Positions 1-6,649 are shown, counted from the first letter of the stretch. The stretch is DNA of 9,097 bases from an uncultured Alcaligenaceae bacterium (GCA_937995985.1 CALKIR010000002.1:1-9097), one strand, 5' to 3'. The notes: generated by a model not told the origin, from the letters alone. Numbers and translations: made by a program.

Positions 1-425
1 TCGGCTTCCTCACGTTCTTGACGCTCTTTTTCTGCCTTGGCCAGCGCTATTTCTGGGTCCTCTTCAGGGAGCTGGTTTTGGTTCTGAGCGGGTTGTTCAG
101 GCGTGTGCGCTTCTGATGGGGCAGGACGATCAGACGGAGCGGTTGGTTCAGCTGTTGGCGGTTCAGGCTCAGTTGGTGTAGGCTCGTCCCAATCCTCTGG
201 CACTGACTCCTCGAGCTCATCAGGATCTATTTCAACACCAGGTTCTTGCTCAATTTTGAGATCCCCTTCGGCCCATAATTCAATTTGTATGGGAGCAGGG
301 CTACGTGGAGCATGTAATAGCCCTGCTAAGAGCAGTAAAAACAACGCTATATGCAGGCTGATGGCATAAATAAAGCCTCGGCGCTGATCTTTTTTATCAT
401 TGGCGTCATAAAACTGCTGTGTCAT
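1..425 (-). CDS. tolA: TolA, N-terminal part (cut by the window edge)
   Basis: Inner-membrane protein that spans the periplasm and links the TolQR proton-driven motor to TolB/Pal at the outer membrane during constriction. The minus-strand frame from ATG at 425-423 stays open to position 1, giving 141 codons of the N-terminus; the C-terminal domain is outside. Seen: a short charged cytoplasmic head (residues 1-16), one membrane anchor (about 18-38) containing ISLH, where the His probably matches the TM histidine of TolA that contacts TolQR. Next comes an acidic, proline-rich stretch (about 50-120, many Glu-Pro and Pro-Thr), then the start of a Lys/Glu/Ala-rich helix (LAKAEKERQEREEA) typical of TolA domain II. 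The ATG overlaps the tolR stop by 4 nt (ATGA), so translation is probably coupled. The name rests on position after tolQR plus this architecture. Confidence 0.93.
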   Translation of the reverse strand, partial: MTQQFYDANDKKDQRRGFIYAISLHIALFLLLLAGLLHAPRSPAPIQIELWAEGDLKIEQEPGVEIDPDELEESVPEDWDEPTPTEPEPPTAEPTAPSDRPAPSEAHTPEQPAQNQNQLPEEDPEIALAKAEKERQEREEA

Positions 426-859
426 GATTCGTTGCTACTATCCTGATTGACTAAAAAGCCGAGCCGCGTAAATCCACTACGGCGTAACTGGTCCATAATT
501 TTCATCACCTCTTCGTAGGGAACTTGTCCATCCGCAGCAATAACAATAGGGTTGTGCTCAGTAGCAAGGGCCTGTATATCGTGGACTAGATTTTCAGGGG
601 TAGTGGGACTGAAGTCCATATTGGCTTCGCGTAGGCGCACAGAAAGTAAGCCATCCTCAGCGAGCTGAACCTCAACTGGGGTGGCGGGTACCTCTGAGGC
701 CTCACCGACTGTGGGCAGTTCGATAATGCCGGGCGTGATCATAGGTGCAGTAACCATAAAAATCACTAATAAAACGAGCATGACGTCGATATAAGGAACC
801 ACGTTCATCTCATTTTTTTGCCGGCGGTGTCGACGACGGTGCGAACGTTCTCTAGGCAT
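422..859 (-). CDS. tolR: TolR, ExbD/TolR-family motor subunit
   Basis: Inner-membrane subunit of the Tol-Pal motor. With TolQ it uses the proton gradient to energise TolA. At 145 residues it has the usual length. Seen: a very basic cytoplasmic N-terminus (Arg/His-rich, residues 3-15), then NVVPYIDVMLVLLVIFMV, the classic ExbD/TolR transmembrane segment. Asp25 in PYIDVML corresponds to the proton-carrying Asp23 of E. coli TolR. The rest is the periplasmic domain, including the late EVMKIMDQLRRSGF segment typical of the family. The start ATG (859-857) overlaps the tolQ stop by one base (TAATG), and the stop overlaps the tolA start by 4 nt. This is the ybgC-tolQ-tolR-tolA order of proteobacterial Tol operons. 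ExbD is the main alternative, but TolA downstream and YbgC upstream argue for TolR. Confidence 0.97.
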   Translation of the reverse strand: MPRERSHRRRHRRQKNEMNVVPYIDVMLVLLVIFMVTAPMITPGIIELPTVGEASEVPATPVEVQLAEDGLLSVRLREANMDFSPTTPENLVHDIQALATEHNPIVIAADGQVPYEEVMKIMDQLRRSGFTRLGFLVNQDSSNES

Positions 860-1533
860 TACTGTACCTGTCTTTGGAGAATATTAAGAAACTCATCGAT
901 AAACCCATCGAAGCGAGTTGCCAAGCGGTCAATGTCAGTGGTGTAGCGGTTATACGCCATGACTGCTGGAATGGCTGCAAATAAGCCAATAGCGGTAGCA
1001 ATGAGTGCCTCAGCAATGCCCGGGGCAACAGAGGCTAATGTAGCGGATTGTGCATCAGCTAAACCAATGAAGGCATGCATGATGCCCCAAACCGTGCCCA
1101 GCAGGCCAATGTAGGGGCTAACCGAACCAACGGTAGCCAAAAAGTTTAAATGGGTTTCTAGGCGATCTAATTCACGCTGATAGGTTGCGAGCATGGCGCG
1201 GCGGGGCCCATCAAGCAGGCTATCACCACGTTGATTGGTACGCCGGGCTTTCATAAACTCGGTCATACCCGCTTCGAATATACGTGCTAAAGCACCGTGC
1301 TCCTCGCGGCGTGCGGCAATACTTTGGGTCAGTACAGTGAGATCGCCACCGGCCCAAAAGTCATCTTCAAAGCGCTGTGTTTGTGCGAGCGCTCGTTTGA
1401 GGGCCGACCGTTTGGCAAAGATATAGGCCCAAGAAGTAATAGACAGCACTATGAGTAGCAGCATAATGAGCTGCACAGGGAGGCTGGCTTGCCAAATGAG
1501 GGTTAAAAGCGATAGTTCGCTAGACGCTTGCAT
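859..1533 (-). CDS. tolQ: TolQ, MotA/TolQ/ExbB proton channel family
   Basis: Multi-pass inner-membrane protein that forms the pentameric stator channel around the TolR dimer. At 224 residues it is close to E. coli TolQ (230). Seen: TM1 at about residues 19-39, a long cytoplasmic loop with charged helices (about 41-130), and the family signature LNFLATVGSVSPYIGLLGTV at about 129-148 leading into TM2. TM3 at about 167-193 contains APGIAEALIATAIGL. The conserved TVGSVSPYIGLLGTVWGI core and the ALIATAIGL helix are diagnostic of TolQ/ExbB. The gap to the upstream ybgC stop is only 7 nt, and I see no strong Shine-Dalgarno before the ATG (GGTATAAGTCTGAA), so coupling to ybgC translation is plausible. 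TolR and TolA follow with overlaps. Confidence 0.97.
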   Translation of the reverse strand: MQASSELSLLTLIWQASLPVQLIMLLLIVLSITSWAYIFAKRSALKRALAQTQRFEDDFWAGGDLTVLTQSIAARREEHGALARIFEAGMTEFMKARRTNQRGDSLLDGPRRAMLATYQRELDRLETHLNFLATVGSVSPYIGLLGTVWGIMHAFIGLADAQSATLASVAPGIAEALIATAIGLFAAIPAVMAYNRYTTDIDRLATRFDGFIDEFLNILQRQVQ

Positions 1534-1540
1534 TTCAGAC

Positions 1541-1960
1541 TTATACCTTTTTCAAAATGGCTCGGATATCCGGGTGTAACTTAATTGGGCGCATGGTTTC
1601 GCTGTGCACACAAACGATAACAGTCTTGCCTTGACATAAAACCTTGTTATCGAGGACGGCTTGTTGCACAAAAACGAGTGATGCACCCCCCAAATGTGTT
1701 ATTTGGCTATGAATGATGAGTAAATCATCGTGCCGTGCAGGGTATAGGTATTCAATCTCACTTTTTTTTACCACAAAAATCTGCTGGTGCTTGTGTGCGA
1801 GATCGGCTTGTGAGACCCCTAAAGCGCGTAGCCACTCGGTGCGTGCGCGCTCGAAAAATTTTAAGTAGTTGGCGTAATACACAATACCGCCCGCATCGGT
1901 ATCCTCGTAATATACGCGAATTGGCAGAGTATGGGCAGTATTTGAAGTTTCTAATGGCAT
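1541..1960 (-). CDS. ybgC: YbgC, Tol-Pal-associated acyl-CoA thioesterase
   Basis: Hotdog-fold (4HBT family) cytoplasmic thioesterase, first gene of the Tol-Pal operon in many proteobacteria. Family members hydrolyse acyl-CoA; the link to Tol function is unclear. Seen: RVYYEDTDAGGIVYYANYLK near the N-terminus, then FFERARTEWLR. Asp22 in EDTDAGG matches the catalytic Asp18 of E. coli YbgC. Where E. coli has YHASY, this protein has YYANY, so the nearby histidine is tyrosine. I chose ATG 1960, giving 139 residues, close to the E. coli length of about 134. A TTG at 2026 would add 22 residues (SVFLLYRLADAYKN region) that do not resemble the family. No clear Shine-Dalgarno precedes 1960. A weak promoter-like TTGACC lies at about 2019-2024 on the minus strand. 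Confidence 0.93.
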   Translation of the reverse strand: MPLETSNTAHTLPIRVYYEDTDAGGIVYYANYLKFFERARTEWLRALGVSQADLAHKHQQIFVVKKSEIEYLYPARHDDLLIIHSQITHLGGASLVFVQQAVLDNKVLCQGKTVIVCVHSETMRPIKLHPDIRAILKKV

Positions 1961-2038
1961 ATTTTTGTAAGCGTCGGCTAGTCTATACAACAGAAATACA
2001 GAGTATGTAGCAGGGCCAAAGGTCAATGTACCAAGAGT

Positions 2039-2059
2039 AGGGCATTGAGCCCAAGCCCT
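2039..2059 (-). terminator. Hairpin between proS and ybgC, possible terminator
   Basis: Read on the minus strand, AGGGC-TTG, a GGCT loop, then CAA-(T bulge)-GCCCT can pair into an 8-bp stem with one bulge. It lies about 20 nt past the proS stop and about 80 nt before the ybgC start, where a proS terminator would be expected. The following bases (ACTCTTGG) are not a real U tract, so intrinsic termination is uncertain. It could instead be leader structure of the tol transcript. Confidence 0.35.
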
Positions 2060-2075
2060 GTTGCGTACAGAAGTA

Positions 2076-2096
2076 CTTTTAAAGACTATTTAAAAG
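2076..2096. repeat. AT-rich perfect inverted repeat at the proS stop codon
   Basis: CTTTTAAA (2076-2083), a 5-nt spacer GACTA, then TTTAAAAG (2089-2096). The 8-bp arms pair perfectly and cover the last codons and stop of proS. Pairing is A/T-dominated, so the hairpin is weak; it may act together with the GC-richer hairpin at 2039-2059. Confidence 0.4.
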
Positions 2097-3806
2097 TTCT
2101 AAAGTTCGGTTCACACAATCATTTAGAGCCACTGTATGAGTTTCTCCATTATGCCGTGTTTGGACCTCTATGGCGTTATTGGTTAACCCGCGTTCACCGA
2201 GGGTAATGCGGACAGGCACGCCAATGAGCTCCCAATCAGCAAACATCACTCCAGGGCGAATGTCACGATCATCTAAAATTACATCAACACCAGCTGCTTG
2301 GAGCTCTTGATAAATTGTTTGTGCGGCCTTCATAACTGTTTGGTTTTTTTGTGCAGAAAGGGCACAAATAACTACCTCAAAAGGAGCGAGTGCGCGCGGC
2401 CAAATAATGCCTTTATCATCATGATTTTGTTCAATAGCAGCGGCAGCAATACGACTAATGCCAATACCGTAGCAGCCCATTTGCATGGGGGCTGGTTTGC
2501 CGTTTTGATCTAAAAAGGTAGCATTCATCTTTTTAGCGTAGGTATCCCCTAAGAAAAAAACGTGTCCTACCTCTATGCCGCGCTGAATGGCTAATTGCCC
2601 CCCGCTTGGGGATGGATCTCCTGCAACGGCATTGCGTAGGTCGTAGACTAGGGGCTCTGCCACATCCCGACCCCAGTTCACACCAGTGTAATGGTAGCCT
2701 TCGTCATTAGCACCACAGACAAAGTCACTCATGTGAGCAACGGTGCGATCAGCAATAACGGTTACGGTATCATCTAAGCCAACCGGTCCCAGATAACCCG
2801 GTGCACAATTAAAATGGGCCTGTATTTCCTCAGGGGTTGCCGCTCGATGCCCATGCTCAAAGCCAGGGATTTTAGAGACTTTGACCTCATTGACCTCATG
2901 ATCGCCACGCACCAATAAGAGCCAAATTTTGGCGTGCCCTTGGTCATCATCCGTGGCTACCACGACTGCTTTGACTGTTTGTTGGAGATCAATGGCCAAT
3001 TGCTCCGCTACGTGTTCACATTTGGTTGCCTCTGGGGTCGCTACTTTTTGTAGGGTTTGAGAGGGAGCTGCGCGCTGTTCGATGAGGCAGGGGGCATCGG
3101 CTAATTCTATATTTGCGGCATAGTCCCCATTGGGGTCATAAACAATGAGGTCCTCACCGGTATCAGCGATGACCTGAAACTCGTGACTCAGTGAACCACC
3201 AATAGCCCCGGTATCGGCAGCAACAGCTCTAAAGGTCAGGCCCATTCGCTCAAAGATGCGTACGTAGGCATCAAACATTTTTTGATAGCTCTGCTGCGCT
3301 TCTTCGGCGTTTTTATCAAAAGAATATGCATCTTTCATGATGAACTCACGACCACGCATCAAGCCGAAACGAGGGCGGCGTTCATCACGAAATTTGCTTT
3401 GAATATGATAAAAGTTAACGGGCAGCTGACGCCAGCTTTGGATTTCGTGACGGGCGATATCAGTCACTACCTCTTCGGAGGTGGGCTGCAGGACAAAGTC
3501 ACGCTGATGCCTGTCTTTGATGCGGAGTAATTCTGGGCCAAACTCTTGCCAGCGCTCAGTTTCTTGCCATAATTCAGCGGGCTGCACAAAAGGCATCAGG
3601 AGCTCAATGGCACCGGCGCGGTTCATTTCTTCGCGCACGATATGCTCAATTTTTCTGATTACTTTGAGCCCTAATGGCATGTATGTGTAGATACCGCCTG
3701 CTAAGCGGCGTATCATTCCTGCGCGGGTCATGAGTTGATGGCTGATTATTTCTGCTTCTGCAGGGGCTTCTTTTTGAGTATGAATGTGATATTTGCTTGC
3801 ATACAT
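2079..3806 (-). CDS. proS: Prolyl-tRNA synthetase (bacterial type with editing domain)
   Basis: Class II aminoacyl-tRNA synthetase that charges tRNA-Pro in the cytoplasm and clears mischarged Ala-tRNA. At 575 residues it matches the E. coli enzyme (about 572). Seen in order: motif 1 region around 60-85 (GAIELLMPFVQPAELW); TSEEVV at about 109-114; motif 2 at about 139-163 (FRDERRPRFGLMRGREF, then MKDAYSF); the inserted YbaK-like editing domain at about 224-407, with TVKA near 277-280 (its Lys matches, from memory, editing Lys279 of E. coli) and LLVRGDHEVNEVK at about 297-309. Next come motif 3 (MGCYGIGISRIAAAAIEQ) and the C-terminal anticodon-binding domain beginning near LAPFEVVICAL. It starts at ATG 3806, divergent from rppH across a 75-nt gap. 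No truncation or missing motif is visible. Confidence 0.98.
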   Translation of the reverse strand: MYASKYHIHTQKEAPAEAEIISHQLMTRAGMIRRLAGGIYTYMPLGLKVIRKIEHIVREEMNRAGAIELLMPFVQPAELWQETERWQEFGPELLRIKDRHQRDFVLQPTSEEVVTDIARHEIQSWRQLPVNFYHIQSKFRDERRPRFGLMRGREFIMKDAYSFDKNAEEAQQSYQKMFDAYVRIFERMGLTFRAVAADTGAIGGSLSHEFQVIADTGEDLIVYDPNGDYAANIELADAPCLIEQRAAPSQTLQKVATPEATKCEHVAEQLAIDLQQTVKAVVVATDDDQGHAKIWLLLVRGDHEVNEVKVSKIPGFEHGHRAATPEEIQAHFNCAPGYLGPVGLDDTVTVIADRTVAHMSDFVCGANDEGYHYTGVNWGRDVAEPLVYDLRNAVAGDPSPSGGQLAIQRGIEVGHVFFLGDTYAKKMNATFLDQNGKPAPMQMGCYGIGISRIAAAAIEQNHDDKGIIWPRALAPFEVVICALSAQKNQTVMKAAQTIYQELQAAGVDVILDDRDIRPGVMFADWELIGVPVRITLGERGLTNNAIEVQTRHNGETHTVALNDCVNRTLELLNSL

Positions 3807-3870
3807 GGTCGTAAACTCTACAGATCCGTATAATTAAGAGTATCGTATCGAAATTTAATCTATTTTAAAC

Positions 3871-3876
3871 AGGAGG
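3871..3876 (+). promoter_or_regulatory. Strong Shine-Dalgarno that sets the rppH start
   Basis: AGGAGG lies 5 nt before ATG 3882. A GTG at 3876 in the same frame would begin inside this site and add only two residues, so ATG 3882 is the better start. Confidence 0.85.
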
Positions 3877-3881
3877 TGGCC

Positions 3882-4466
3882 ATGCTCGACAGTGAGGGCT
3901 ACCGTCCAAATGTGGGGATTATTCTTGCGAATCGCAAGAATCAAGTCTTTTGGGGAAAGCGTGTAAAAGAACACGCCTGGCAGTTCCCTCAGGGAGGTAT
4001 ACAACGCGGTGAAAGCCCCGAACAAGCAATGTATCGTGAGCTATACGAAGAGGTTGGGCTGCATCCCGAGCATGTACGCATTTTAGGACGGACAAAAAAC
4101 TGGTTACGTTATGATGTTCCAACGCATTTTGTGCGTCGAGAGTCGCGTGGTCGATACCGCGGACAAAAACAGATATGGTTTTTGTTGCGCATGATTGGCC
4201 AAGATAGCGATGTTAGCCTAAGAGCCACATCAACACCAGAGTTTGATGCATGGCGTTGGAGTCACTATTGGGTTCCTTTAGATGCGGTGATTCATTTTAA
4301 GCGCGAGGTTTATTTTCAAGCACTTAATGAGTTATCCGTGCATTTATTCAAGCATCGTTCCGAAACGCGTTTTTTACGACAAAGGCAGCATTTGACTGCT
4401 CGACAGCGTTTAGGGAGCCGGCAGCGTACCCCACGTTGTCCTTATCGTTTACAAACGCGCTCCTAA
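3882..4466 (+). CDS. rppH: RNA pyrophosphohydrolase RppH (Nudix)
   Basis: Removes pyrophosphate from the 5' end of primary transcripts, exposing a monophosphate that lets RNase E start mRNA decay. It is 194 residues from ATG 3882. Seen: GYRPNVGIILANRKNQVFWG at the N-terminus, RppH-type FPQGGIQRGES, and a complete Nudix box (G-x5-E-x7-REL-YEE-VGL) with the metal-binding REx2EE in RELYEEVGL. Further on are RGQKQIWFLL and PEFDAWRWSHYWVPLD, hallmarks of RppH rather than generic Nudix enzymes. After the catalytic domain (ending about residue 158) there is a very basic tail, with 12 arginines in the last 36 residues, which may help RNA binding (inference). Divergent from proS; a hairpin overlaps its stop codon. 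Confidence 0.96.
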   Translation: MLDSEGYRPNVGIILANRKNQVFWGKRVKEHAWQFPQGGIQRGESPEQAMYRELYEEVGLHPEHVRILGRTKNWLRYDVPTHFVRRESRGRYRGQKQIWFLLRMIGQDSDVSLRATSTPEFDAWRWSHYWVPLDAVIHFKREVYFQALNELSVHLFKHRSETRFLRQRQHLTARQRLGSRQRTPRCPYRLQTRS

Positions 4467-4485
4467 GCAGGCTGTGTGCCTGCTT
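4465..4485. terminator. Perfect hairpin between convergent genes
   Basis: AAGCAGGC (4465-4472), loop TGTGT, then GCCTGCTT (4478-4485) give a perfect 8-bp stem that begins inside the rppH stop codon. It lies between rppH and the convergent oxidoreductase gene, so a terminator is the natural reading. Neither side has a long T run directly after the stem (GAGGGCGTTATTCTTT downstream on plus), so efficiency as an intrinsic terminator is uncertain. Confidence 0.55.
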
Positions 4486-4517
4486 GAGGGCGTTATTCTT
4501 TGTGTTCTGGGCAGGGC

Positions 4518-5441
4518 TTATTGGTTGTTAGGCTTGCCCAGTCTTTGAATTAGGCTTGATGTATCCCAGCGATTTCCTCCCATTTGTTGTACCTCTGCAT
4601 AAAATTGGTCAACCAATGCAGTAACCGGTAATAGAGCACCATTATTTTTAGCCTCTTGGAGGACCAAGCCCAAGTCTTTACGCATCCAGTCTACTGCAAA
4701 ACCAAAATCAAAGGAACGTTTTAGCATGGTGTGACCACGATTGCTTAATTGCCAGCTGCCTGCAGCCCCATTGCTGATTACCTTGAGCACCTTTTCCATG
4801 TCTAGGTTAGCGCGCTCACCAAAGGCGAGAGCTTCAGAAAGGCCTTGAAGCAACCCAGCAATGCAGATCTGATTGACCATCTTGGTTAATTGTCCGGCGC
4901 CTGTATCCCCCATATGCTCGATGGTTGTGCCATATGCGGTTAACAAGGGTAGGGCGCGTTCATAAGCTGCTATAGGGCCGCCACACATAATGCTAAGGGT
5001 GCCTTTTTCAGCGCCTGCTTGTCCTCCGGATACAGGGGCATCTATAAAGGTGGCTTGTTTGGCCGCGGCATGTTGGGCCATTTCACGGGCAACAGTAGCT
5101 GATGCAGTGGTGTGGTCAATGACGATACAGCCAGGCTTGAGTGCGTGAAATGCCCCTTGTTTACCAATCAGCACTTCGCGAATATCCTCATCATTGCCCA
5201 CACATAGCAATATTGCATCTGCATCTTCTGCTGCGTGAGCAGGGGTTGCTGCATGCTGACCAGTGTATTCTTGAGTCCAGCGTTCACTTTTGCTGCGGGT
5301 ACGATTGTAGACGGTTACATTCCATCCAGCGCGTGACAGATGGCCTGCCATGGGATATCCCATTACCCCCAACCCTAAAAAGCTCACTTTTTTAAAATCT
5401 TGCGTGGTAGGTTCTGAGCTGTCGTTGAATTGTTGTATCAT
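4518..5441 (-). CDS. NAD(P)-dependent beta-hydroxyacid dehydrogenase (3-hydroxyisobutyrate dehydrogenase / tartronate semialdehyde reductase family)
   Basis: Cytosolic oxidoreductase of 307 residues that interconverts a beta-hydroxyacid and its semialdehyde. The substrate cannot be read from sequence; 3-hydroxyisobutyrate, glycerate/tartronate semialdehyde and succinic semialdehyde are all family options. Seen: Rossmann motif GLGVMGYPMAGHL (residues 23-35); YNRT (45-48), where Arg after the second strand usually favours NADP(H); substrate signature DAPVSGGQAGAEKGTL (134-149); catalytic Lys187 in GQLTKMVNQ with Asn190; and the C-terminal helical domain with MRKDLGL (253-259). ATG 5441 is supported by AGGAGG 4 nt upstream. 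About 18 residues precede the Rossmann strand, slightly longer than usual. It stands alone, convergent with rppH and divergent from the zap genes, so context gives no pathway. Confidence 0.88.
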   Translation of the reverse strand: MIQQFNDSSEPTTQDFKKVSFLGLGVMGYPMAGHLSRAGWNVTVYNRTRSKSERWTQEYTGQHAATPAHAAEDADAILLCVGNDEDIREVLIGKQGAFHALKPGCIVIDHTTASATVAREMAQHAAAKQATFIDAPVSGGQAGAEKGTLSIMCGGPIAAYERALPLLTAYGTTIEHMGDTGAGQLTKMVNQICIAGLLQGLSEALAFGERANLDMEKVLKVISNGAAGSWQLSNRGHTMLKRSFDFGFAVDWMRKDLGLVLQEAKNNGALLPVTALVDQFYAEVQQMGGNRWDTSSLIQRLGKPNNQ

Positions 5442-5452
5442 GTAGCCTCCTG

Positions 5453-5500
5453 GTACCGAATAGATGATGAAAATGATTGCTTCAATTACGGTACTATCAA
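5453..5500 (-). promoter_or_regulatory. Inverted repeat and possible promoter upstream of the dehydrogenase
   Basis: GTACCGAAT (5453-5461) and ATTACGGTAC (5485-5494) are inverted repeats with one extra base, separated by 23 nt. On the minus strand a -35-like TTGATA (5500-5495) lies just upstream of this repeat. The repeat sits between it and the dehydrogenase start, where a repressor operator could be. The matching -10 (ATCATT at 17 nt) is weak. This is inferred from pattern only. Confidence 0.3.
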
Positions 5501-5619
5501 GACCTTAGTCTGATTCACTGCCCAAGAAAAATCAATCGTGTGCGCAGAGTTTCGAGACATTTCAATCTATATTTAAAAAATGGGCATGCTAGCTATAGGT
5601 AAACTCGCTCCAAAAAGGG

Positions 5620-5625
5620 TATGAT
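5620..5625 (+). promoter_or_regulatory. Possible -10 element for the zap-6S operon
   Basis: TATGAT matches the sigma70 -10 consensus at five of six positions and lies about 58 nt before the first ATG of the coiled-coil gene. No good -35 is found 16-18 nt upstream. The 5442-5682 intergenic stretch otherwise holds the dehydrogenase leader and no further gene that I can see. Confidence 0.3.
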
Positions 5626-5682
5626 GCCTAGAGTAGTTCAGTCCCGTTTCTCTGCGAGCATTTAAAATTAAATTTATTGCCT

Positions 5683-6090
5683 ATGTTGCAAGATCTAGAT
5701 CTATTGGCCGATAGAGTAAGCCGTTTAGTCGCTTATATCGATGAATTGCAAGCCGAAAAATCCGAATCTCTGGCGCGTATTAAACAGCTTGAGGTTCAAC
5801 ATAATGCCTTGCAAGAGCGTTTGCATAATAAACAGCAGGAGCTGAATGCTGTGACCCAGCGCGCTGCAACGCAGCAGGCAGAAATCAGCTCTATTCAATA
5901 CGCAGCACAGCAAAATGAACAGTCATTACGTGCAGAGCTTCAGCAGAGCAATCAGCAGCTGGCTCAATTGAAGGCACAGTTAGCACAAAGCCAAAAACAG
6001 GTTGTGAGTTTGCGTACTGTGGCAGAGAACGCTCGAAATCAAATTACTCATATTCTTGCCCGATTGCCCGGTGGAGCGCCTCAGGAGTAA
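5683..6090 (+). CDS. ZapB-like coiled-coil protein encoded next to zapA
   Basis: A 135-residue protein predicted to be almost entirely coiled coil. Its N-terminus (MLQDLDLLADRVSRLVAYID) followed by heptad-like Leu/Ile spacing to about residue 60 resembles the short coiled-coil proteins (ZapB or TIGR02449-like) found beside zapA in many proteobacteria. After that comes a Gln/Ala/Glu-rich second coil (about 60-120, for example QQSNQQLAQLKAQLAQSQKQ) and a short PGG-containing end. There is no signal peptide or membrane segment, so it is cytoplasmic. ATG 5683 is preferred over an in-frame TTG at 5677, which adds only two residues; no clear Shine-Dalgarno precedes either. zapA starts 3 nt after its stop, so the two are co-translated, and a role in Z-ring assembly as a ZapA partner is likely but inferred. 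Confidence 0.78.
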   Translation: MLQDLDLLADRVSRLVAYIDELQAEKSESLARIKQLEVQHNALQERLHNKQQELNAVTQRAATQQAEISSIQYAAQQNEQSLRAELQQSNQQLAQLKAQLAQSQKQVVSLRTVAENARNQITHILARLPGGAPQE

Positions 6091-6093
6091 CCC

Positions 6094-6396
6094 ATGGAAC
6101 GTATAGAAATATCCATCTTAGGTCGTGATTATTTGTTGGCTTGTCGCCCTTCAGAAAAAGAGCGCTTAGAGGCGGCCGCAAAATTAATCCAAGAGCGCAC
6201 AGAAACTATCCAAGAATCGGGAAAAGTAACAGGCAATGAGCGCATTGCCGTAATGGCTGCCATACAAACAGCAGTAGAGTTATTCGCTGTAAAAGCTCCT
6301 GATGGTCCTTTAAGCAATGTGCAGTTAGGAGATTATAAAAAGAAGATCAGCGAGCTGAATCGTATTTTAGATCAAGCCAAATTACCCTCTCGTTAG
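6094..6396 (+). CDS. zapA: Cell division protein ZapA
   Basis: Small cytoplasmic protein that binds and cross-links FtsZ filaments to stabilise the Z-ring. At 100 residues it has the family length. Seen: N-terminal beta strands with ISILGRDYLLACRPSEKERL (the family usually has I-x-I-x-G-x-x-Y-x-(L/I)-x-C then a charged helix), AAKLIQERTETI, NERIAVMAAIQTAVEL, and a C-terminal coiled-coil helix (YKKKISELNRILDQA). Its Shine-Dalgarno (AGGAG) lies inside the last codons of the upstream coiled-coil gene, with a 3-nt intergenic gap. The 6S RNA gene follows directly, the arrangement seen in many proteobacteria. Confidence 0.95.
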   Translation: MERIEISILGRDYLLACRPSEKERLEAAAKLIQERTETIQESGKVTGNERIAVMAAIQTAVELFAVKAPDGPLSNVQLGDYKKKISELNRILDQAKLPSR

Positions 6397-6426
6397 GGCG
6401 TTGTTTTTTTCTTGTGGGACTCGATC

Positions 6427-6454
6427 TTCTTGTTCAGATCAGCTAAGCTAAAGA
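6427..6454 (+). promoter_or_regulatory. Possible promoter of the 6S RNA gene
   Basis: TTCTTG (6427-6432) and TAAAGA (6449-6454) are separated by 16 nt, and the predicted start falls near 6460, where the closing stem of 6S RNA begins. Both boxes are weak matches to sigma70 consensus, so position is the main support. Read-through from zapA is also possible. Confidence 0.35.
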
Positions 6455-6457
6455 CAA

Positions 6458-6640
6458 GTCCCTGCAGTGTGCGTGACTTGGCTATACATTCCTAGAACCA
6501 ATGCATTCTGCATAGGAGGCCCGAATCAATGAGTGGGAGCGATTGCCGGATTACGGTGAACCCGATACTTATTTGAGGGCTACCGCATCTTGTGAACCTT
6601 CGGTTTCCAGGATGACAGCCTCGACGGCACTTGCGGGGCA
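6458..6640 (+). ncRNA. ssrS: 6S RNA
   Basis: Abundant RNA of about 180 nt that mimics an open promoter and sequesters sigma70-RNA polymerase in stationary phase. Support: it lies directly after zapA, as ssrS often does. The ends pair as the closing stem, CCCTGCA-GTG (6460-6469) with CAC-T-TGCGGGG (6628-6638), 10 bp with one bulge. The helix continues inwards with CGT/ACG, GA/TC and GGCT/AGCC. The 3' side ACAGCCTCGACGGCA (6615-6629) closely matches the conserved E. coli 6S segment ACAGCCTGCGGCGGCA. A small hairpin GAACC-TTC-GGTTTC lies just before it, where E. coli has its TTGAACC hairpin. The middle (about 6515-6590) would hold the large internal bubble. The exact 5' end is uncertain by several nt. 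Confidence 0.9.
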
Positions 6641-6649
6641 ATTATTTCC

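Noticed and set aside
103..369. Plus-strand Ser/Gly-rich open frame of 88 codons
   Set aside because: It is antisense to the Pro/Glu-rich part of tolA; its composition simply mirrors that strand, and it has no family features.
422..859. ExbD instead of TolR
   Set aside because: The family signature fits both, but the ybgC-tolQ-tolR-tolA order and overlapping TolA start point to the Tol system.
1961..2026. Longer YbgC start at TTG 2026
   Set aside because: The added 22 residues do not resemble the family N-terminus, and the ATG at 1960 gives the expected length.
6385..6410. CCCT/AGGG stem at the zapA stop followed by a T7 run, as a terminator before 6S RNA
   Set aside because: Only 4 bp with a 6-nt loop and a 5-nt gap to the T run, too weak to call; the strong terminator lies after 6S RNA.
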